Source of the DNA: Sagittula marina | Lineage (GTDB): Bacteria; Pseudomonadota; Alphaproteobacteria; Rhodobacterales; Rhodobacteraceae | Assembly (NCBI RefSeq): GCF_014196795.1 | Contig: NZ_JACIEJ010000005.1 | Location: 186,001 to 250,000, forward strand | DNA length: 64,000 nt | Direction: 5' to 3' | Shown here: one piece after another, positions 17,868-28,569 of the stretch | Position numbering within the stretch: the stretch's first letter is position 1 | Layout: each line of letters opens with the position of its first letter | Translations under genes and position numbers: made by a program | Notes under the pieces: generated by a model | Seen by the model: only the letters and a program-made list of their open reading frames with translations | What the model was told of the DNA's origin: nothing | Database searches by the model: none

Positions 17868-18794
17868 TTAGTAGCCTGCGGCGCGATCGACAAGATGGTG
17901 CAGGGTCTCACCCCGTTCTGCGCGGGCGATGTTGTCGGCAATGACGCGCGCGGCGCTGTCGGGCCGGGTGGCAGAGGCGATATGCGGCGTGACGGTGACC
18001 TTGGGGTGTGACCAGTAGGGGTGGTCTTTGGGCAGCGGTTCGGTTCGGAAGGTGTCCAGCGTGGCGTGGCCCAGACGGGGCAGGGCGGCCAGCAGCGCGT
18101 CGTCGTCGATCAGCGTGCCGCGTCCGGGGTTCACGATCACCGCGCCGTCGGGCAAGGCCGCGAGGGCGTCGGCATCCAGCGTGTTTTCCGTCGCGGGGGT
18201 GTCGGGCAGCAGCAGCACGACGATCTGCGCACCGAGGAGCGCATGGCGCAAACCCTCGGGACCGGACAGACATGTGATGCCGGGGATGTCCTTTTGCGAG
18301 CGGCTCCACCCGGTGACGGAAAAGCCGATCCGGGAAAGTTGGCTGGCACAGGCTTGTCCAAGCACCCCAAGACCAAGGATCGTGACGGGGCGGTCCTTGG
18401 CCACCGGGGGGGGCGTGTCATCCCATGTCTGATCGGGGTTCACGATGTGCGCATCCATCCCGAGGTGATGGCGCAGCACATGACCGGTGACCCATTCGAC
18501 CATGCCCTGTGTCAGCCCCTCGGCATCGACCATGCGGGTCAGGGGGGCTGTCAGGGTGGGGTTGTTCACCACCTGCTCCACCCCGGCCCAGAGGTTCATC
18601 ACGGCCTTCAGCCGGGTGTAGGGGGTAAAATCCTGCACCGTCGCGTTGGGCGCATATATGATGTAGTCGACCTGGTCTGCGGGCAGGTCGGTCGCGAGCG
18701 TGTAGTCAAGGCCGGTGGCGTCGAGCGCGGTGGTCAGATGTGTCTCGTATTTGGTCCAGGCGCTTTGGCTGGCGGCGAAGAGGATATTGGTCAC
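17868..18794 (-). CDS. ghrA: glyoxylate/hydroxypyruvate reductase A
   Basis: This 308-residue D-isomer-specific 2-hydroxyacid dehydrogenase is of GhrA type. It has the NAD(P)-binding GLGVLGQACASQLSRIGFSV, the catalytic Arg in NPGRGTLIDDDAL, the Glu in TEPLPKDHPYW and the His in VTPHIASATRP. It reduces glyoxylate or hydroxypyruvate. The chosen start is GTG (18792-18794), because aggag lies 6 bp before it and the protein then begins MTNILFAAS. An in-frame extension to 19025 runs into rodA and has no coding character. Confidence 0.9.
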   Translation of the reverse strand: MTNILFAASQSAWTKYETHLTTALDATGLDYTLATDLPADQVDYIIYAPNATVQDFTPYTRLKAVMNLWAGVEQVVNNPTLTAPLTRMVDAEGLTQGMVEWVTGHVLRHHLGMDAHIVNPDQTWDDTPPPVAKDRPVTILGLGVLGQACASQLSRIGFSVTGWSRSQKDIPGITCLSGPEGLRHALLGAQIVVLLLPDTPATENTLDADALAALPDGAVIVNPGRGTLIDDDALLAALPRLGHATLDTFRTEPLPKDHPYWSHPKVTVTPHIASATRPDSAARVIADNIARAERGETLHHLVDRAAGY

Positions 18795-18869
18795 GGGGGG
18801 CTCCTGTCTGGGGGCGCTGTGAGGCGCTGCCCCGTCAGGCTTGCGGCCGTGTCGCCCCGGGCATGTTCT

Positions 18870-18894
18870 CCGGCCCAGAGAAGCAGCGGGCCGG
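18870..18894 (-). repeat. inverted repeat between rodA and ghrA
   Basis: Perfect 7-bp arms, ccggccc and gggccgg, with an 11-nt loop lie in the 115-bp gap after rodA. No T-run follows on the - strand, so it is at most a weak terminator or processing hairpin. Confidence 0.4.
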
Positions 18895-18909
18895 GGAAAT
18901 CGCAAGCGG

Positions 18910-20049
18910 TTAGCGCGGTCTGTGGACGTGAGCGCTTTGGACCAGTCCGAAGGCCAGCATGAGCACCAGCATCGCGGAGCCGCCGTAGGACACCAGCGGC
19001 AGAGGCACGCCCACGACGGGGGCAAGGCCCATGACCATGGACATGTTGACGGCGTAGAACAGAAAGAAGGTCAGCCCGATGCCAAGGATCAACAGCGACG
19101 AAAAGCGGTCCCGGTTTTGCAGTGCCGCGGTGATGCAGAAAAACAGGATCAGGACATACAGCGCGAGCAGGGAAATGCCGCCGACGAAGCCGAATTCCTC
19201 TGCAAGTGTGTTGAAGATGAAGTCGGTGTGCTTTTCGGGCAGGAAGTTGAGACGGCTTTGCGTTCCTTGCATGAAGCCGCGCCCGGTCCAGCCGCCAGAG
19301 CCCATGGCGATCTTGGCCTGCGTGATGTGGTAGCCCGCGCCAAGCGGATCGGAGGAGGGGTCAAGGAACGTGTCGATGCGGCGGAACTGGTAGTCCTTGA
19401 GCAGTTGCCAATCGGTGCCGCGCGATTGAAACACCGCGTAGATCCCGCCGATGCCGGCGCTGATGACCGTGGCGAAATAGGCCCAGTGAACGCCGGCCAA
19501 GAACATCATCAGGCCGCCTGCGATCATCAGCAGAAGGGCGGTGCCAAGGTCCGGCTGCATGAGCGTCAGGGCGGTGGGCGCAAGGATGATGATGATGGGA
19601 AGGGCCACCCATAGCGGGCGCGACGTGCGCGACAGCGGCAGCCAGTCATAATAGGCGGCCAGAAACACGACCAAGGAAATCTTCATCAGTTCAGAGGGTT
19701 GCAGCCGCATGAAGCCAAGGTCGATCCAGCGTTGTGCGCCCATGCCGACGGACCCGAAAAGCTCTACCAGCACCAGCAGAAGAAACGCCAGTGCGTAGAA
19801 GACCAGCGCCATGTTTCGCCAGAACCAGATCGGCACCATGCCGGCGAGGATCATCACGGCCAATCCCAGCACATACCGCTTTGCCTGCGGTTCGGCCCAT
19901 GGGGTCCACGACCCGCCCGCCACCGAGTAGAGCATGAGAAAGCCGATACAGGCCACGGACGACAGCAAAAGCACGAGGGGCCAGTTCAAAGCCAGGACCT
20001 TGCGCCAGCCGGAGGGGACCGTTTTGACGTTATATTCAAGATACGTCAT
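18910..20049 (-). CDS. rodA: rod-shape SEDS glycosyltransferase RodA
   Basis: This 379-residue SEDS-family peptidoglycan polymerase has about ten transmembrane segments, beginning LNWPLVLLLSSVACIGFLML. Conserved SEDS features are RWIDLGFMRLQPSELMK, the QPDLGTALLL segment with the catalytic Asp, FNTLAEEFGFVGG, and the C-terminal GVPLPLVSYGGSAML. With PBP2 (mrdA) it makes the lateral wall. Its ATG overlaps the stop of a 69-codon ORF that bridges from mrdA. Confidence 0.96.
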   Translation of the reverse strand: MTYLEYNVKTVPSGWRKVLALNWPLVLLLSSVACIGFLMLYSVAGGSWTPWAEPQAKRYVLGLAVMILAGMVPIWFWRNMALVFYALAFLLLVLVELFGSVGMGAQRWIDLGFMRLQPSELMKISLVVFLAAYYDWLPLSRTSRPLWVALPIIIILAPTALTLMQPDLGTALLLMIAGGLMMFLAGVHWAYFATVISAGIGGIYAVFQSRGTDWQLLKDYQFRRIDTFLDPSSDPLGAGYHITQAKIAMGSGGWTGRGFMQGTQSRLNFLPEKHTDFIFNTLAEEFGFVGGISLLALYVLILFFCITAALQNRDRFSSLLILGIGLTFFLFYAVNMSMVMGLAPVVGVPLPLVSYGGSAMLVLMLAFGLVQSAHVHRPR

Positions 20050-20255
20050 GTTGCTTGTGCCTTGTCTGTGCGGATGCCTGTGTGGTCAGGGCGCGCAGAT
20101 GTTCCGATGGAAACCGCTTTCGCGGCTGCGCGCACAGCCCGGATGGGTGACGCCATGGCATGATGCATGTGCCGAGCGGCAGACGGCTCTGCCGCCAAGC
20201 CATGACAGACGCGTGTCCTCGTGGCAGGGGGCACCCCACAAATCCGGCGCGTCAT
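20046..20255 (-). CDS. uncharacterised 69-residue ORF bridging mrdA and rodA
   Basis: I do not recognise this ORF. It fills the only large gap in the mre operon exactly. Its ATG overlaps the mrdA stop as ATGA (20252-20255) and its TGA overlaps the rodA start as ATGA (20046-20049). The predicted product begins MTRRICGVPPATRTRV. It is rich in Ala, Arg and His, and has no transmembrane segment or signal peptide. The composition is what a GC-rich non-coding frame could give by chance, so it may be a non-functional peptide whose translation couples rodA to mrdA. A 7-bp hairpin (gcggcag/ctgccgc, 20176-20195) lies inside it. Confidence 0.35.
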   Translation of the reverse strand: MTRRICGVPPATRTRVCHGLAAEPSAARHMHHAMASPIRAVRAAAKAVSIGTSARPDHTGIRTDKAQAT

Positions 20256-22168
20256 GCACGGCTCGCGCTTTGGTCGCGGCGTTGCTGGCGTTCTCGGGCG
20301 AGCCGTTCCTGCTGCGCCTTGATCTGGCTGCGGTCCTTTGACGGGTAGGCGTCCAGCGGCGGGTCGCCATTGTACAGTGCCTGAAGCGTCACATCGCGTG
20401 CGATGGGCGCTGCGGTCTTTGACCCGCCGACGCCGTGTTCCACCACGACGGACACCGCGATGCGCGGGTTGTCGTAGGGGGCGAAGTTCACGAACAACGC
20501 GTGGTCGCGGTCTTCCCAGGGGTCGGCCTCCGAGGTGATGCGGGAGACCACCTGCGCGGTGCCGGTCTTGCCCGCCAGCCGCATACCGTCGGCGATGATT
20601 CGCGTGCGGTAGGCCGTGCCGCGCCGGTCGTTGGACACGGCGTACATACCGCCTTGTACCATCTTCAGATGGTTTGGGTTCAGCCCCAGATCCTCGCCGC
20701 CCATATGCGGCGTCTCGATGCCGTCGATGGAACGCACAAGCCGGGGGCTGACCGAGCGCCCGGTGGCGACACGCGCCGTCATCACCGCCAGCTGCACGGG
20801 GGAGGCGAGTACAAAACCTTGGCCGATGGCCGCGTTGACGCTGTCACCGATGACCCAATTTGCGCCACGCTCGCGTTCTTTCCAGGCCTTGTCCGGCACA
20901 AGACCGGAGGTGACGGCGGACATGGGAAGCGGCGGTGCTTCGCCCAGACCCAGGCGGCGGGCCATGTCGGCGATGCGCTCGATCCCGACCTTCAGCGCGA
21001 GGTCGTAGTAATAGACGTCGCAGGAATGCTTCAGCGACCCTTCGAGGTTGACATGCCCATGGCCGGAGCGTTTCCAGCAGCGGAAGGCGCGGCTGCCGAC
21101 CTCGTAGCTGCCAGAACAATAGACGGTTTCATCGGGGCCTATCAGACCGGCATCCAGCGCCGCCAGCGCGGTCACCATCTTGAACGTCGAACCGGGCGGG
21201 TAGGCGTCCTGTACCGTCTTGGAGGCCAGCGGACGGTGGTCGTTCTGGTTCAGCGCATCAAAGGCGGTGTGGGAAATCCCCCGTACAAACAGGTTCGGAT
21301 CGTAGGAGGGGGCAGAGGCACAGGCAAGAATGTCGCCTTTGGTCAGGTCGATCACCACGACAGAGGCGCTTTCTTCGCCCAGACGTGCCTGCACATAATC
21401 CTGCAGCTCCGTGTCGATGGTCAGCTGGATGTCGGAGCCGGAGGTGCCCTCGCGGCGGCCCAGCTCTCGCATCACGCGGCCCACGGCGTTGACCTCCACC
21501 TGTTTGGTGCCAGCCTCACCGCGCAGCATTTCCTCGTGCTTTGATTCAACGCCGACCTTGCCCACCTGGAAGCGCGGGATTTTCAAAACGGCGGGCGGGT
21601 CTTCGTAACGGCTCAGATCGCGTTCAGACACCGGGCCCACGTAGCCCGCAACATGGGCGAAGAGATCGCCATGAGGATAGAGGCGCGACAGACCGACCTC
21701 CGTGGTGATGCCGGGCAGGGCGGGTGCGTTGACTGCGACGCGAGAGATATCTTCCCACGAGACACGTTCTGCGATGGTGACCGGGAAGAAGGGCGGCGTG
21801 CGCTCCATCTCTGCAAAGGCGCGGTTGAGGTCGTTTTCGTCCAGTTCGATCAATTGGCTGAGCCGCCCGATGACATCGGCAACGTCGCCGGCGTCCTCAC
21901 GTTTCATCGTGATGCGGTAGGTCGGTTCATTGTCCGCGACCACCACGCCGTTGCGGTCAAAGATGCGCCCGCGTGCAGGGGGCAGCAGATCGAAACGGAT
22001 GCGGTTTTCTTCGGCGAGCAGGCGGAATTCGTCGGCCTGATCCACCTGAAGGTGGTGCATGCGAAAGCCCAGCACAGAGGCGAGGCTCATTTGAAGGCCG
22101 CCTAGAATCAGCCCGCGGCGCGAAATGCGGCGGGCGCTGTCGGCGGTTTCCTTGGGGCTGCGTCTCAT
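20252..22168 (-). CDS. mrdA: penicillin-binding protein 2 (elongasome transpeptidase)
   Basis: This 638-residue class B PBP is anchored by one N-terminal helix (about residues 19-37). The dimerisation/pedestal domain follows (GRIFDRNGVVVADN), then the transpeptidase domain with active-site Ser in STFK (about residue 327) and the KTG motif in LAGKTGTAQVV. It crosslinks lateral-wall peptidoglycan as the partner of RodA. The charged C-terminal tail (about 40 residues, KDRSQIKAQQERLARERQQR) lies beyond the catalytic domain. It starts 24 bp after mreD. Confidence 0.97.
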   Translation of the reverse strand: MRRSPKETADSARRISRRGLILGGLQMSLASVLGFRMHHLQVDQADEFRLLAEENRIRFDLLPPARGRIFDRNGVVVADNEPTYRITMKREDAGDVADVIGRLSQLIELDENDLNRAFAEMERTPPFFPVTIAERVSWEDISRVAVNAPALPGITTEVGLSRLYPHGDLFAHVAGYVGPVSERDLSRYEDPPAVLKIPRFQVGKVGVESKHEEMLRGEAGTKQVEVNAVGRVMRELGRREGTSGSDIQLTIDTELQDYVQARLGEESASVVVIDLTKGDILACASAPSYDPNLFVRGISHTAFDALNQNDHRPLASKTVQDAYPPGSTFKMVTALAALDAGLIGPDETVYCSGSYEVGSRAFRCWKRSGHGHVNLEGSLKHSCDVYYYDLALKVGIERIADMARRLGLGEAPPLPMSAVTSGLVPDKAWKERERGANWVIGDSVNAAIGQGFVLASPVQLAVMTARVATGRSVSPRLVRSIDGIETPHMGGEDLGLNPNHLKMVQGGMYAVSNDRRGTAYRTRIIADGMRLAGKTGTAQVVSRITSEADPWEDRDHALFVNFAPYDNPRIAVSVVVEHGVGGSKTAAPIARDVTLQALYNGDPPLDAYPSKDRSQIKAQQERLARERQQRRDQSASRA

Positions 22169-22192
22169 GGTGATGTCCGGCGGTTTAGTGGG

Positions 22193-22732
22193 TCAAAGGC
22201 TGCGTCCGGCGTGATCGTATTCCCCCGGCGCAGAGCGTCTGACGCCAAAGGCGATATAGGACACGGCGGTCACGAGCGGATAAGCCATCACGGTCATACC
22301 ATATTGAATCACGCTTAGGGACAGCATTCCCTCAGATATCATCAAGATTGCGAGAGTCAGCCGATAGAGCACGGTGATCGTCAGCAAGGCCGTGGCAAAG
22401 GCCAGCCATTCCGCGACAAAGGTATTTTTGCGCAGATCCCGGGCCCGTGATTTCAGGAACTCTGCCGCCAGCAGCACCAGTAGCGACCAAAGGCCAGGCG
22501 GACGCTGCAACAGCAGATCGCACAGCAACATCACGCCGGCGATGGACAGGGCAGGGACGTAATCGGGACGTCTGAGCGCCCAGGCCAGCGTCAGAGCGGT
22601 CAGAATATCCGGCCCGGCCAGGCCCGCAGGCAACATGCGCAGGGGCAGCAGGTGCACAAAGATGATCAGCAGCGCCAGCGCCGGATACAGCGCGCGCAAG
22701 GTCCAGAGGCGGGCGGGACTGTTCTCAGCCAT
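22193..22732 (-). CDS. mreD: rod-shape protein MreD
   Basis: This 179-residue integral membrane protein has about five hydrophobic segments. It matches MreD by size and by position between mreC and mrdA rather than by strong motifs. It takes part in the MreBCD elongasome in the inner membrane. Its start overlaps the end of mreC by 8 bp. Confidence 0.85.
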   Translation of the reverse strand: MAENSPARLWTLRALYPALALLIIFVHLLPLRMLPAGLAGPDILTALTLAWALRRPDYVPALSIAGVMLLCDLLLQRPPGLWSLLVLLAAEFLKSRARDLRKNTFVAEWLAFATALLTITVLYRLTLAILMISEGMLSLSVIQYGMTVMAYPLVTAVSYIAFGVRRSAPGEYDHAGRSL

Positions 22733-23645
22733 CGGAGGCGGGCGCTTCGACGGGGGCTGGCTCGGGCGGGGCGGAATCCGGCAGGTCCTCGGGCAGAATC
22801 AGCCCGGACGGGTTGGAGACGCGACGCGCACCATGATCGCGCAGGACGCGCAGGAATTCGAGCCGCTCGTAGTCGGCAGCAAGGCGCACGCGCAGGCGGC
22901 CTCCGGGGTCTTCCGCGACCTGGCCGATCAGCAGACCGGGGGGGAAGACCTCGCCGTCGCCGGTGGTGACGATGCGGTCACCGGGGCGGACGAGGTCGGG
23001 GTTTTCCAGAAAGTCGATGGGAGGCGCGGCGGTGTTGTCACCCGCGATCAGCGCGCGCTGGCCGGAGGGCTGGATTTCGGCCGGAATGCGGCTGGTGGCA
23101 TCGGTGAGCAGAATCACCCGGCTGGTGTTGCGGCCGACGCCCGACACGCGGCCCACAAGGCCGATGCCATCCATCGTTGCCCAGCCATCCACGATGCCAT
23201 CGCGGGAGCCGACGTTGATCAACGCCGATTGCCGAAAGGGGGAGCCGGAATCGGCCAGAACCACGGCGGTGATATAGGTCAGTCGCGGATCGAGGCGCAC
23301 GTTGTTCAGATCGCGCAGGCGGGCATTTTCCTGCTCCAATTGCAGGGCGGCCTCTTTCCACGCGGTCATCTGGCGCAGCTCGCGGCGCAGCTCGTCGTTT
23401 TGCTGACCCAGCCGCTTGTAGCTTTGCACATCCCGCACCAGCTTGATCGTGCCGGTGACCGGGGCCATGGCCCAATCCATGTTGGGCACAACGCGGTCGA
23501 TGACCTGCGCACGAAACCGTTCCATGCGCGGGCTGTCGATACGCCAGAGCAGGAAGATGCCCAGCAGCACAATGACCAGCACCGCGAGAAGCAAACGCTT
23601 CAGCGGTGTGGTGAAATCATCGGAGTTTGAGCGGTCGCTGGCCAT
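22725..23645 (-). CDS. mreC: rod-shape protein MreC
   Basis: This 306-residue bitopic protein has an N-terminal anchor (LLLAVLVIVLLGIFLLW, about residues 19-35), a periplasmic coiled coil (about 75-115, LGQQNDELRRELRQ) and the beta-domain with GIVDGWATMDGIGLVGRVSGVG. It scaffolds the PBP2-RodA complex. The C-terminus is Pro/Glu/Ala rich (SAPPEPAPVEAPAS). It starts 83 bp after mreB and overlaps mreD by 8 bp. Confidence 0.95.
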   Translation of the reverse strand: MASDRSNSDDFTTPLKRLLLAVLVIVLLGIFLLWRIDSPRMERFRAQVIDRVVPNMDWAMAPVTGTIKLVRDVQSYKRLGQQNDELRRELRQMTAWKEAALQLEQENARLRDLNNVRLDPRLTYITAVVLADSGSPFRQSALINVGSRDGIVDGWATMDGIGLVGRVSGVGRNTSRVILLTDATSRIPAEIQPSGQRALIAGDNTAAPPIDFLENPDLVRPGDRIVTTGDGEVFPPGLLIGQVAEDPGGRLRVRLAADYERLEFLRVLRDHGARRVSNPSGLILPEDLPDSAPPEPAPVEAPASDG

Positions 23646-23728
23646 GGGGCAGGTTACCGAAACCGGAGGGCATGTCGCAAGGCGGGCGGAAGGGGCGCAG
23701 GGTCAAAGATGAGGAACGCCCCCTGTGA

Positions 23729-25195
<1,467 letters not shown>

Positions 25196-27703
25196 ATGAA
25201 AACACATGTCAAAGCCCTCGTCGTTGGTGGTGGTGCCGTTGGCACCTCCATCGCGTACCATCTCGCCAAGGCGGGCTGGGACGACGTCATGCTCCTGGAG
25301 CGTGACGAGCTGACGTCCGGCTCCACCTGGCACGCGGCAGGTCTGCTGCCGTATTTCAACATGTCCTTTGCCACGACCCACATCCACGATTATTCGATCA
25401 AGTTCTATAAGACGCTTGAGGAAGAAACCGGGTTGGATGCGGGCTTTTTCATCGTCGGCAACCTGCGCATGGCACAGACCAAAGAGCGCATGGACGAATA
25501 CATGGTCTATGCCACCACGGCGGAAACCTGCGGTGTGCCTTACGAATGGATGACCCCCGCGCAGATCAAGGAGCGGTGGCCGCTGGTCAATGTCGAGGGC
25601 CTCGAAGGCGCGATCTATCACCCGACCGACGGCTACATTAACCCCGCTGACGTCACCATGGCGATGGCCAAGGGCGCCCGTCAGCGCGGTGTCGTGATCG
25701 AGCGCAAGTGGCAGGTGGACGGCTACGAGTGGACTGGCTCCGAGTGGAAGGTCACGCTGACCAAGATGGGGGAGAAGGGCGGCAACCTCGTGCCGACCGA
25801 AGAGACCCAGGTCATCACTGCTGAACACGTCGTGACCGCCACCGGCAACCACGCGCAGCGCACGGCGAAGCTGCTGGGCATCAAGATCCCCGCCATCCCG
25901 GTGGAGCACCAGTTCATCGTCACCGAGCCAGACCCCGAGCTGGTGAAATACCGCGAAGCCGGCAACGAGCAGCATCCTGTTCTGCGGGATGCGGACGCCA
26001 AGTGGTACGTGCGCGAAGAGCGCGGCGGCTGGATCCTTGGCCCCTATGAGCTGAACGCGCCTGCCTGCTTCCAATATGGTGTGCCGGACAGCTTCCGCGC
26101 GGACCTCTTCCCGCTCGATCTGGAGCGGATCGAGGAGGAATACATGTCGATGATCGAGCGTATCCCCTCGACCGAGACTGTCGGCCTGAAGGACGATTTC
26201 AACGGTCCGATCTGCTACACGCCGGATGGCAACCCGCTGATCGGCCCCGCGCCGGGTCTGCGCAACATGTGGCTGGCAGAGGGCTTCTCCTTTGGCATCA
26301 CCGCCGCCGGTGGCGCGGGCTACTACCTTGCGCAGATGATGGTCGAGGGTGAGGCCGACATCGACATGGCATCGCTCGACCCCAAGCGCTTTGGCGACTG
26401 GCAGACCATCGACTGGGCCGTGGAGAAGAACGAAGAATCCTACGAGCACGTCTACATCCTGCACCACCCCGATGAGGAACGCCCGGCGGCCCGCCCGCTG
26501 CGCACGGCTCCGGCCTATGAGCGTCAGAAGGCGCTTGGGGCGCAGTTCGGCTGTGTCAACGGCTGGGAGCGTCCGAACTATTACGGTCCGCTCGACGCGC
26601 CGGAGAGCTTTGACCACGACGCGCGGTCCTTCCGTCGCGGCGGCTGGTGGAAATACGCCATGGAAGAGGCCAAGGCGATCCGTGAAGGCGTGGGCCTGAT
26701 CGACGCCACAGCCTTTGCCAAGCACACCGTGCGCGGCAACGGGGCGACCGAGTTCCTCGATCAGTTCACCTGCAACAAGCTGCCGAAAATCGGCCGTATC
26801 AACCTGACGTACGCGCTGACGTCCGCAGGGACCACGCGGACCGAATACACCATCGTCCGCAATGGCGAGAATGACTACTATCTGGTGTCTGCGGGTGCTT
26901 GGCAGGCCTATGACCACGATTACCTGGTGAAGGCGGCCGAGGACTTCATGGAGCAGACCGGCAAGCTGGTCATCATCCAGGACGTGACGACTCAGTGGGG
27001 TGTCTTTGCCATCGCCGGGCCGAAAACCCGTGATGTGCTCAACGAGGTCATCCGCGACGCCGATCCGGCGACCGCGCTGTCCAACAAGCGCTTCCCCTGG
27101 CTGTCGGCGCGTCAGATCGAACTGGGCATGTGCCCGGTCAACGCGATCCGCGTGGCCTACACCGGTGAGCTCGGCTGGGAATTGCACCACCCGATCGAAA
27201 TGCAGGCTTACCTGTGGGATCTGCTGATGAAGGCGGGCGAAAAGCACGGTCTGAAGCCGGTTGGCGCGCGCGCTCAGAACTGGTTGCGTCAGGAGAAAAG
27301 CTACCGAGCGTTTGGCAACGAGTTGGGTCGTGATGCGACACCGGCGGAGGCCGACCTGCCGCGCTTCATCGACAACTCGAAAGAGTTCTACGGCAAGGCC
27401 GAGATGGAAGCCAAAGGCGTGCGTTCCAAGTGCTGCACCCTGCTGATCGAAGGGCCGGAGGATGCTGATCCGTGGGGCCGCGAAGTGCTGTACACGCCAG
27501 AGGGCGAGCGCGTCGGGCGTCTGACGTCGGGCGGCTATTCGGTGGCGTTCGAGCAAAGCATCGGCATGGGCTACATCAAGCCCGAGCTTGCGGTCGAAGG
27601 GACGAAGCTTAAGGTCAAGATGTTTGACAAGCTTTGGGATGCAACGGTCACATGCGACAGCCCCTACGATCCGAAGAACGAAACCATCCGCAAGGACGGC
27701 TGA
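25196..27703 (+). CDS. FAD-dependent dimethylglycine/sarcosine dehydrogenase-like protein with GcvT domains
   Basis: This 835-residue protein has two parts. The N-terminal FAD-binding DAO domain (about 1-380) has VVGGGAVGTSIAYHLAKAGW and SGSTWHAAGLLPYF, where the His matches the covalent-flavin His of dimethylglycine dehydrogenase. A linker domain and GcvT-type tetrahydrofolate-binding domains (about 440-830) follow. It probably demethylates dimethylglycine or sarcosine, passing the one-carbon unit to folate, as in glycine-betaine breakdown. The exact substrate is not fixed by sequence. The start is ATG 25196, giving the canonical MKTHVKALVVGGG; an upstream in-frame extension lacks coding character. 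Confidence 0.88.
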   Translation: MKTHVKALVVGGGAVGTSIAYHLAKAGWDDVMLLERDELTSGSTWHAAGLLPYFNMSFATTHIHDYSIKFYKTLEEETGLDAGFFIVGNLRMAQTKERMDEYMVYATTAETCGVPYEWMTPAQIKERWPLVNVEGLEGAIYHPTDGYINPADVTMAMAKGARQRGVVIERKWQVDGYEWTGSEWKVTLTKMGEKGGNLVPTEETQVITAEHVVTATGNHAQRTAKLLGIKIPAIPVEHQFIVTEPDPELVKYREAGNEQHPVLRDADAKWYVREERGGWILGPYELNAPACFQYGVPDSFRADLFPLDLERIEEEYMSMIERIPSTETVGLKDDFNGPICYTPDGNPLIGPAPGLRNMWLAEGFSFGITAAGGAGYYLAQMMVEGEADIDMASLDPKRFGDWQTIDWAVEKNEESYEHVYILHHPDEERPAARPLRTAPAYERQKALGAQFGCVNGWERPNYYGPLDAPESFDHDARSFRRGGWWKYAMEEAKAIREGVGLIDATAFAKHTVRGNGATEFLDQFTCNKLPKIGRINLTYALTSAGTTRTEYTIVRNGENDYYLVSAGAWQAYDHDYLVKAAEDFMEQTGKLVIIQDVTTQWGVFAIAGPKTRDVLNEVIRDADPATALSNKRFPWLSARQIELGMCPVNAIRVAYTGELGWELHHPIEMQAYLWDLLMKAGEKHGLKPVGARAQNWLRQEKSYRAFGNELGRDATPAEADLPRFIDNSKEFYGKAEMEAKGVRSKCCTLLIEGPEDADPWGREVLYTPEGERVGRLTSGGYSVAFEQSIGMGYIKPELAVEGTKLKVKMFDKLWDATVTCDSPYDPKNETIRKDG

Positions 27704-27711
27704 AGGGCGGC

Positions 27712-28497
27712 GTGCCAACGCGTCTGATCCTCAGTCTTGTGCTGGCCGTCGCCCTTGTGGCGGCGGCCTTCGCGTCTGTGAACCCGGCCACGCGTGCGGC
27801 GCAGGGCTATGCCCGCCAGATCGCCGCCACAAGTGCGGGCACCTACCTGACGCTGCGCACGCTGAATGCGTTTCTGTCCACCGCCCAGGAGGTGGAGGTC
27901 GGCGGCAGCCTTGTGGTCCAGGGCACGGCGCAACCTTTGAAATGGCTGGAACCTGTCGATGACACCGTGGAGCGCGTGGCGCAGGTGGTGTTCGTGGTGA
28001 TGGTCGCGACCGGGGTCCTGTCGGTGGCGCTGGTGCCGGTGACCGGGCTTGGCTGGGCGATGCTGGCGGGGGCGGCTGCCGTGGCGCTGTTCGCCAGAAG
28101 GCACGCGGTTGCCGGGCGTATTGCCAGAGCGCTGGGACTGTACGGCGTGCTCTTTGGCGCGATGCTGCCGATTGCACTGATCCTGTCGTCGGCGCTGGCC
28201 GATCGGATGACTGCGCAGGTGTGGGAAGACCATTCGGCGGTCATCGCCGAGATCTCGGCGGACGTAGGGCCCGCGCTGGCCAGCGAAGAGGCGGGCGGCA
28301 TGATGGCCGCGCTGCAACGGGCGGGCAGCGATTTGGACCGCTATCGCACGATGGCTGTGGCGATTTATGAGCGGTCGGACGAGTTGGTCAGCAGTTTGTT
28401 GGCGCTGGTCTCTGTCTTTGTGTTCAAGCTGTTTGTTTTGCCTGCGCTGTTGCTGGGGGCAGGGTGGGGCGTATTGCGCGCCTGTCTCCGGCCGTGA
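27712..28497 (+). CDS. conserved hypothetical membrane protein
   Basis: This 261-residue protein is of unknown function. It has an N-terminal hydrophobic segment (LILSLVLAVALVAAAFASV), two or three central helices (residues about 90-170) and one near the C-terminus (LVSVFVFKLFVLPALLLGAG). The region between is soluble and mildly acidic, probably periplasmic. The start is taken as GTG 27712, 8 bp after the dehydrogenase stop with aagggcgg in front. An ATG at 27652 inside the dehydrogenase gene is possible. Close spacing suggests co-transcription with the dehydrogenase, but no functional link is evident. Confidence 0.7.
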   Translation: MPTRLILSLVLAVALVAAAFASVNPATRAAQGYARQIAATSAGTYLTLRTLNAFLSTAQEVEVGGSLVVQGTAQPLKWLEPVDDTVERVAQVVFVVMVATGVLSVALVPVTGLGWAMLAGAAAVALFARRHAVAGRIARALGLYGVLFGAMLPIALILSSALADRMTAQVWEDHSAVIAEISADVGPALASEEAGGMMAALQRAGSDLDRYRTMAVAIYERSDELVSSLLALVSVFVFKLFVLPALLLGAGWGVLRACLRP

Positions 28498-28569
28498 GGA
28501 CTGGATGAACCGATTGGATGCCATTGCAGGACGGGCTAATGTCCGCGCGATAGCGAAGGAGATGATGAA

